Source: Silurus meridionalis (taxonomy: Eukaryota > Chordata > Actinopteri > Siluriformes > Siluridae). From it: a DNA stretch of 64,000 nt. The stretch is taken from NCBI RefSeq assembly GCF_014805685.1, contig NC_060892.1, forward strand, positions 13,667,990 through 13,731,989, written 5' to 3'. Every line of letters begins with the position of its first letter. Position 1 is the stretch's first letter. Under the pieces are notes generated by a model. That model saw nothing but the letters and a program-made list of their open reading frames with translations, made no database searches and was not told where the DNA came from. Positions 58,524-64,000 of the stretch are shown in pieces. The position numbers and the translations under genes are program-made.

Positions 58524-61500
58524 TATTTGGCAGGGGGGTTGTTGGCAGCACACAAGAGCAAGCAGTAGAGAGTTAAGTAACATGATACCTAGTTAGTAAT
58601 TTCAGCAAAAAAAAAAAAAGTACTCAAGTATTTACTTCTCTTTATTTTTGATCATGGAAAATTAAACACATAATGACAACTTGTCCTGTTTTATACTTTG
58701 GTAGATTTAGAAAAAAAATAAATCTAACATCTACACTGCAGTGTTTTTTTCTGTAATGTTCCTTATATTAAAGCAATCCTTTTTTGTATGAACTGTATTC
58801 ATTTTTCTCCTGACCCATGTCTTATCACAGTTCAATCCATCTCATGATTCAGATTGAAAAATGATTGTAATCATACCTATGCTGGAGGTGGCACTTCTAA
58901 GTGAAAGTCAGTCAAACAAACAAAAAAAAAAATCTAAGCTCTCACAAGACATCTGCATTCACACCATTTTCTACTTAAATCTATTTTCACCATAATGTAT
59001 ACCATGTTTTCATTGTGTCTCAAACTGTTTAATCTTGAACACTTTCAGGCATGGTTAAAGCTCGTCATGACATTACGCTCATTAATTTTTCACTAAGAAG
59101 ATAAACTGATTCAATCAGGTTTGAAGATGCATTTATAGATTATTTTTGCATACATTGCATTTATTAAGGTTATTACATTGAGAAAGTCATACCTGGACAT
59201 TAGTTTATGATAGTCTCCTTCAGCATTTTCCTGGAGTCTCATAATGCATTGTCAGTGATGGACAGAGAGTAACTGTACCTAAAAACATTTTTTTAAGTTT
59301 GAGGATGCACTAAATAAAATAAAAAAAAAAAAACATGCCGTTTCTCGCTGCTTTAAAGGGAATACATAAATTGCATTAAATAAGAATGTCTTGTAAGCGT
59401 AATCCTACTGAGAGTTTGTGTGGTTCTCTCAGACCTTTTGTCTGGAACAATAGAAAACTATAAGTTTATGATGTGTAGGAGAACGGAACACTTAAGCAGT
59501 TCTGATTGTTTAGATCTTTTACTTTTTATACAATTAATTAAAATGTAAGTAATTTGGTACTTTTACTGAAGTAGAATTGTAAAAGGAAAACCTTTTACTG
59601 GAATTATTTTTAACAGTGGATTTGTACTTTTACGTTTTACTTTTACTTTAGTATACCTAATCGTGTGATACATAAGATATTTTACCATATATTAAACATA
59701 TTTTAAATATCTTATTTACCTTTTATAATAACCAATGATTTACAAATATGAATTCAAATAGGACAGCCTGATATATTTTCTTATAATATGTGAAACCAGA
59801 TATGCACAGTGTGAATTACAACAAAATGGGCTTCTATCCAGTTTAATCAACAATTTCATTCCCACCTTGTATATAAAGGAGACAATCACATACTATTAAT
59901 TTAGGTCCAAACTTAAAGCGAACATAAAATACAACATATTACAGTGTCACATTTGCTGTATCAGAGTCCAACCCCATTAGTGGATATTTATAGAAATCCC
60001 ATCATCATTTTTTGAATAATTTAGCATGACATACATAAAACTCATTCATAAATCCAATTTATGCATTCAGGCTACGAGTTTCATAATAATATTTGAATTT
60101 AGACACTAAAGTCATTTTCACAATATGCTCATGTGCGACAGTTGCATAATACAGAATAAATATGTGTGTCACCGGTGGCATTAATGAATTATCCAAAGCT
60201 TTTTGTGCGAACTGTGTTGTAATGCCGGCTAATTCTAAGACTCAGACTTCTCAGCCTTTATAAGAAGGGAAGGAGGGCATGCTGCGTTCAGAGCATGCTG
60301 CCTTTTTAGAGTTTGATCCAGGATTTAAAAATGATGTAACATTTATCTCCTTCGAGATGTCTAACTAGTTTAAAACAGCCCCTGGTTAACAAACATCTAA
60401 AGTCGTTTGATAATTTCAGCTGAACACAAGGCCACACTATGCATTTAGAGTTTATATTTTAAGCCCAAAAGTTGCTACATATAAATATTTACAAGAGAAA
60501 AGTTACATACGAATTGATGGAAGTGCAGCTTATTTGAAATCAAAGCGATAAAATTATAATGTAGGCTATTTTATCATGCTTTTATGCTGCATCCACATCA
60601 GCATGGATTATTTTGAAAATCGAAAGTTTTGGCCATCATTCGACACTAAGAATGGTGTTTGCCCAGTGAGTTTTCAAAGATACTCTCCCAAGTAGATAGT
60701 TGAAAATGCCATGTTAATGCTTTGTAGTGTCGACTGAGAAAACCTTTCAAAAACAAAAAAGTTTTCTTTACAAAAAAGTATTTTTAGTCATATGATGCAA
60801 CACATGAGACATTCAATACTGTAATGCAGTTATTGTGTATGTTATCCAGTTTGATAGTGTTTGTTCAACCTTCAGACTACATTTGTTTCAAAGTGAATGG
60901 GACGTTTACTTGCAATTGCATCAAATCAAAATTATAGTAAGTAACTGGATAGCTGACAGAAATGACGCAAGCCAAAGCTTATGTTTTTAAGCATGCGCAG
61001 TATACAGATGTAAGCTGGTGTAGACAGAGTGCACTTTAAAACCAAAATACAATTTTCAGATCTATATTAGTTCTTGTGCTCTATATTAGAGCAGTATTGA
61101 TGCTCAAATTCAATTCAAATTGTATTTGTCACATATACAATCATACAGAGTACAGATTATTTTTTCTGTCTTGAATTGTAGAATTAAAAGTATAGCAATT
61201 TGTTTAAAGTAGCATGCAGTCATATAAAGAAAATGCATTCATGGTCTAAAGGACATCTGCTAAGATTCATCTGCTATGATTATATCTATCTGTAATACGG
61301 TATATATTCTTTATTAGCTGTCTATACATTTTTTATAACAATCTATTTTTTCCTTAAGGTAAGTAAGTTTTAAGAGCACATATCCTGATGTCTTTTATGT
61401 AAGAAGAAAATTAATAGACTTCAAAAGGACCGTTTCTAGTTAATTAAATTACCTAAAAATACATTTTAGACTTAAATATTGTAATTCTGTTTAACTTCAA

Positions 61501-62056
61501 GGTTTGAATCATGCATAATTGAGATATACCATGGTTAGTTCTTAGACCTGAATTCACAGTGTCCACCATTGTGCTATTTTGGTATTAAAGCCTCACTATG
61601 TTTGCCCTGAATAAGAAAAAAATTATGAGTTTACTGGGCTGCAATATCATCAATATTAAACGTTTTACAAGTCGGTTTCATTTTGAATCACGTCCTCTAC
61701 GATTGGAGTCATTTCATTTAATTCTCTTTGTCTCCAGGTGCTGTCCTTTTTCTGTTTTGTATCACGTCCTCCAAGATTAGAGTTTTTTCATTTAATTCTC
61801 TTTGTCTCCAGGTGCCTTCCTTTTCTGTTGGACTCCATTCTTTGTGGTTCACACGACACGGGCCCTATGTGAGACATGTGAAATCTCACACTACCTAATG
61901 AGCACAGTGACATGGCTGGGTTACGTGAACAGTGCAGTGAACCCCATCATCTACACCGTCTTCAACACTGAATTCCGCAGGTTTTTCCACAAGTTTCTAC
62001 ATAGCACCTGCTGTTACTCGCCCAGAAGAATGGACGAAATTATAATGATGCCATGA
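51981..62056 (+). CDS. drd4: Dopamine receptor D4, 4 coding exons, 394 aa
   Basis: Gi/o-coupled plasma-membrane receptor for dopamine. Exons 51981-52217, 56294-56397, 56642-57240 and 61812-62056 total 1185 nt; phases match (0, 2, 1) and all introns are GT-AG. N-glycosylation sites are NLS and NST near the start. Asp96 (3.32) binds the amine; Cys89-Cys166 forms the extracellular disulfide. The DRF variant of the DRY motif is at 113-115. Ser177, Ser178 and Ser181 are the TM5 catechol contacts (YSSVCSFF). CWTPFF (319-324) lies in TM6 and NPIIY (357-361) in TM7. [19 protein letters not shown] and [20 protein letters not shown] match D4 rather than D2/D3. The third intracellular loop is Ala/Pro-rich without the 16-residue repeats of primate D4. 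The tail has a Cys pair and 11 extra residues. Teleosts have several D4 paralogues; which one this is cannot be settled here. Confidence 0.94.
52397..52466. repeat. (TTTC)n microsatellite in drd4 intron 1
   Basis: About 17 tetranucleotide units, starting 180 bp past exon 1. Confidence 0.95.
52685..52714. repeat. (GA)n tract with GTGA interruptions
   Basis: Two GA runs separated by GTGA. Confidence 0.85.
53440..54020. repeat. Two degenerate copies of a dispersed fish repeat in drd4 intron 1
   Basis: 53,440-53,650 has GTCAGGGTCAAGATGGATC, GATGCCAGTCTGTTG, GAAACCAGAGAACCC. 53,745-54,020 has TCATTCATCTTCGGTAAC, ACAGACAGTAACCC and AGGATTGAACCC, then AGCACCGCCC. Same family as 28,780. Confidence 0.6.
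54021..55184. other. drd4 intron 1, central part
   Basis: No gene, RNA or named element recognised; AT-rich. Confidence 0.4.
55185..55735 (-). mobile_element. RTE LINE 3' fragment in drd4 intron 1, antisense to the gene
   Basis: The minus strand encodes the RTE C-terminal region in two overlapping frames: [20 protein letters not shown] (from 55,709) and [20 protein letters not shown] (from 55,399). It ends at the plus-strand text CTTCTCCCATTAGGGGTCGC. About 550 bp, 5'-truncated. Confidence 0.88.
56294..56397 (+). CDS. drd4: drd4 exon 2: TM3
   Basis: 104 nt encoding [20 protein letters not shown] and [14 protein letters not shown]. It follows the acceptor TAGTTTCAG and ends AG before GTTTGC. 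It carries the amine-binding Asp and the disulfide Cys. Confidence 0.93.
56642..57240 (+). CDS. drd4: drd4 exon 3: TM4, TM5, third loop, start of TM6
   Basis: 599 nt. Completes the Arg of DRF, then TM4, extracellular loop 2, TM5 and a roughly 105-residue intracellular loop with a run of Ala and Pro ([15 protein letters not shown]), an acidic stretch (DELDDD) and the basic [15 protein letters not shown] before TM6. Donor GTAAGT. Confidence 0.94.
57326..57521. mobile_element. hAT-type MITE in drd4 intron 3
   Basis: About 196 bp. The left end is CAGGGTTCTTCGGTCTCCAC then AAAGGGCC; the right end read inward is CAGGGGTCTTTAATC then AAACAAAGGTCCGG. The interior is near-palindromic around GTGGCTGCAGGCTTTTATTCC and TGAAAGCCTGCAGCCAC. 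Flanks (ACATAAAC, CATATAAAC) suggest an imperfect 8-bp duplication. Confidence 0.7.
57522..58470. other. drd4 intron 3, first part
   Basis: No coding or RNA feature seen. Confidence 0.4.
58474..58521. repeat. (CA)n microsatellite in drd4 intron 3
   Basis: About 24 CA dinucleotides. Confidence 0.95.
58522..61104. other. drd4 intron 3, central part
   Basis: AT-rich. 59,500-59,660 holds several TTACTTTTACT stretches resembling the AAAGTAC-type dispersed repeat near 4,960. Nothing else recognised. Confidence 0.35.
61105..61235 (+). repeat. Dispersed fish repeat (TTCAAATTGTATTTGTCACAT type)
   Basis: CAATTCAAATTGTATTTGTC followed by ACATATACAATCATACAGAG matches a very common teleost interspersed repeat; truncated. 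Confidence 0.55.
61685..61832 (+). repeat. 74-bp tandem duplication spanning the drd4 exon 4 acceptor
   Basis: Two adjacent copies, each running AATCACGTCCTC/ATCACGTCCTCC, CATTTAATTCTCTTTGTC, CCAGGTGC. The first gives an acceptor ending at 61,737 and the second the true acceptor ending at 61,811. The copies differ at a few bases. Confidence 0.88.
61812..62056 (+). CDS. drd4: drd4 exon 4: TM6 end, TM7, C-tail and stop
   Basis: 245 nt. Begins after CTTTGTCTCCAG and encodes [37 protein letters not shown], then [13 protein letters not shown] and [10 protein letters not shown]. The last intron carries a duplicate of this acceptor 74 bp upstream. Confidence 0.94.
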
Positions 62057-62116
62057 ACTATTGTAAAGATTGAGCACATTGGATAAAAAAAAAAAAAAAC
62101 ATTCGTATGCACATTT

Positions 62117-62122
62117 AATAAA
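62117..62122 (+). terminator. drd4: drd4 poly(A) signal AATAAA
   Basis: Canonical hexamer 61 nt past the stop codon, implying a very short 3' UTR if used. Confidence 0.6.
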
Positions 62123-62635
62123 ACGGTGCCAGTCATTATGTACACCAGTCATGAAGTTATACACCCTGGCCTTTGATCAGGTCCACCTACCAGTAATGAT
62201 GTATTTGATTGAGTGTAAAATTTGTCAGCTGCCCTTTACCCTGCCTATAAATATTATTCTCAGTGCCGCAGTGGTGATGGTCTTTTGGTAGTACTACACT
62301 GATGTAAAAGGGAGGGGTAATTGTGAGAGATTTACCTGATAAAATCAATCAAGAATAAGAAACAGATGGTGTACTAAGCATCCTAGTGTAAGTAATCGCA
62401 TTGTATTACTTTCTGCATTCCTCTTTTTTCTATAACGGTCTGTTGCCAATGCTTTACATGCCTTTAAAAACAAAATGTATTCTTGGCCATCAATGCATTG
62501 TGCCTATTTACCAAGTCCACATTTCATGTGGCGATCATTTAAGTAAAGAGACATATGATGAATATTCACCTGTTGACTGACATTTGATTTATTCGATATG
62601 TGGTGTGTTTTATATAAAATAAGCAAATAATATAA

Positions 62636-62716
62636 ACTGAATTAGTTTGGTTCATTGTGAACATAGCTTTTTTACCCTAAAAAAGCTATGTTCACAATGA
62701 ACCAAACTAATTCAGT
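62636..62716. repeat. Perfect inverted repeat: 38-bp arms, 5-nt loop
   Basis: The left arm 62,636-62,673 (ACTGAATTAGTTTGGTTC...AGCTTTTTT) and right arm 62,679-62,716 are exact reverse complements around ACCCT. It would form a hairpin in DNA or RNA of either strand. Confidence 0.95.
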
Positions 62717-62849
62717 GTCAAGTTAAAAAAAATGATCATACAACTTATTCTAATTATTCTAATTAACACTAAATATAGATCAGCTGTTTCATTGTGTGCA
62801 AAGACCTTACAAAGCATCCATTGTAATCTGCTTGCTGAAAGTTACCAAT

Positions 62850-63060
62850 CAGGAGAGGGGTATAAAACAATTTCCAAAACCTTTGAGGTACCACGGAACA
62901 CCATAAGGGCCATCATTACGAAATAGACAAATGGAGCATCACAGTGACATCACCAAGACAGGACGTCCCCTAAAATGTATAAAAAGACGAGGTGTGTCTT
63001 ACCAGGGAGGCCGCCGAAAGCCCCAAAGCAACATAGAACTAGCTGCAGACATAACTGACA
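62850..63060 (+). mobile_element. Tc1-like transposase fragment (HTH region)
   Basis: GYKTISKTFEVPRNTIRAII is the paired-like helix-turn-helix of Tc1 transposases, followed after a stop by text from the linker region (GGACGTCCCCTAAAATG). N-terminal fragment only. Confidence 0.8.
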
Positions 63061-63423
63061 AGTGTTAATAACTCTTTGCATGTGACAACATCTCGTATAC
63101 TTTAGCTGTCTGGGCTATGGGGTGCGGGAGGGCTTGACGAAAGCAAATTCTCACAACATTCAAGTTTAATTTCTCACACCAAAACATGTGAAGAAATGTG
63201 ATTTACTGCTGCTTTTCTTCAAAGTGGGAAATTTTACCATAAAAAGACAGAGTGCACAAAATAAAGTGGTTCAACAAAGTAGTTTATGAATGTACACAGT
63301 TGTGTTTTTTTTCTATTTTCCGAAAATATTTCCGATTGTTTTCACTTAATGTTTATACATTACAATAATTGAAAAAAGGTGAAAAAATATCGGACTTGAT
63401 TTATTTGGTTTTAATATATACAG

Positions 63424-63439
63424 TGTGTGTGTGTGTGTA
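63424..63439. repeat. Short (TG)n tract
   Basis: Eight TG dinucleotides. Confidence 0.9.
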
Positions 63440-63449
63440 TCTGTGCTAC

Positions 63450-63500
63450 CACAGCTACTGTGGTAGCTCAGTGGTTAAGGCGCTGGGTTACTGATCCAGA
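63450..63500 (+). mobile_element. SINE head (tRNA-derived), truncated
   Basis: GTGGTAGCTCAGTGGTTAAG then GCGCTGGGTTACTGATCC is the tRNA-like 5' end, with an A box, of the SINE at 44,955. It stops where RTE sequence begins. Confidence 0.7.
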
Positions 63501-63504
63501 TGTC

Positions 63505-63865
63505 ACGCCAAGTACCCTCCTAGCTGTCTCCCTTATCACTTCTGGAGTATTTGCCCAATCATTCAGCACCTCTTCACCACCACCGAGCCCCCTGTCTGAC
63601 CTCTTCCCTGAATCTCACATTAAAGTCTTCTTCCTTTAGTTTCGAACAGCTTATTCGTTTTTCAGTCTTCACTCTCCTTCTCTTCTTCACCTCCAAAACC
63701 AGGCTACAGACCATCATCTAATGCTGTTTAGCTACACTGTCCCCTGCCAACACCTTACAGTCCCCAATCTCTTTCACGTTGCATCTCCTGCATAGAATAT
63801 ATTCCACCTGTGTGCACCTTCCTCCACTCTTATACGTCACCCTATGGTTTCCTTCTTCTTAAAAT
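63505..63865 (-). mobile_element. RTE LINE internal fragment, minus strand
   Basis: The antisense of the region between endonuclease and reverse transcriptase: GCTGTCTCCCTTATCACTTC, CTCTTCACCACCACCGAGC, TTGCATCTCCTGCATAGAA, ACCTGTGTGCACCTTCCTCC, corresponding to about 25,260-25,620 of the element at 24,449. Confidence 0.8.
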
Positions 63866-64000
63866 TAGTGTTCAATTATTATTATTATTATTACTCATAT
63901 TATGTGAATAAGTCTCTGAGGAAATTGTTGCCATAGAAATGGTAACTTGCAGTGTTAGAATATGTCATTAATATAAACCTGAGATTTGAACTACAGTTGG

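Noticed and set aside
62070..62291. 73-codon frame after the drd4 stop (starting MSTLDKKKKK)
   Set aside because: Starts in the drd4 3' UTR and spans the poly(A) signal; no recognisable domain.

Overview
This is vertebrate nuclear DNA, almost certainly from a teleost fish. It is AT-rich, its genes have long introns with GT-AG (and one GC-AG) boundaries, and it carries microsatellites and the transposon debris typical of ray-finned fish (RTE and L2-like LINEs, hAT, Tc1-like, a pogo-like MITE, a tRNA-headed SINE). I cannot name the species.

There are two host protein genes. On the minus strand (37,908 down to 32,355) is a complete 14-exon cdhr5, predicted at 692 aa. It encodes an intestinal-type cadherin with signal peptide, four cadherin repeats, one membrane span and a tail carrying the CDHR5-specific ILTKER...VWF motif. 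On the plus strand (51,981 to 62,056) is a complete 4-exon drd4, a 394-aa dopamine D4 receptor. In human, CDHR5 and DRD4 are also close neighbours (11p15.5, with SCT between them), so the block is a conserved linkage. I could not recognise a secretin gene in the 13 kb between them here.

The most unusual region is the first 28 kb. It is dominated by a tandem array of intron-containing tRNA-Ile(UAU) genes. From 7,399 to 23,131 there are twelve head-to-tail units of two types, A (about 1.24 kb) and B (about 1.345 kb), in the order A B A B A B B B A B B B/A. Each unit carries one tRNA-Ile(UAU) gene and a second, decayed tRNA-Ile-like copy about 640-750 bp further on. A four-unit block (A-B-B-B) is itself duplicated and the last unit is an A/B recombinant. 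Five tRNA copies share one intact 93-nt sequence; the others carry stem mismatches, deletions, truncations or, in one minus-strand copy, a changed anticodon (UUU). The array is bracketed by two copies of one flank (3,181-4,512 and 23,659-27,898). The right copy holds an RTE LINE with target-site duplications and the left copy is its empty site.

From 28 to 32 kb lies a nest of transposons: a Tc1-like element split by a chimeric hAT insertion with a clear 8-bp target duplication. From 32 to 38 kb is cdhr5. From 38 to 51.5 kb is a gene-poor stretch with LINE, SINE, MITE and GC-rich relics. From 51.5 to 62.1 kb is drd4, which has a 74-bp tandem duplication of the 3' splice site before its last exon. 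From 62.1 to 64 kb are a poly(A) signal, a perfect 38-bp-arm hairpin, a Tc1 relic, a SINE head and an RTE fragment.

The two protein genes have no obvious functional link to each other or to the tRNA array. CDHR5 acts in brush-border intermicrovillar adhesion and D4 is a Gi-coupled catecholamine receptor; the linkage is positional.
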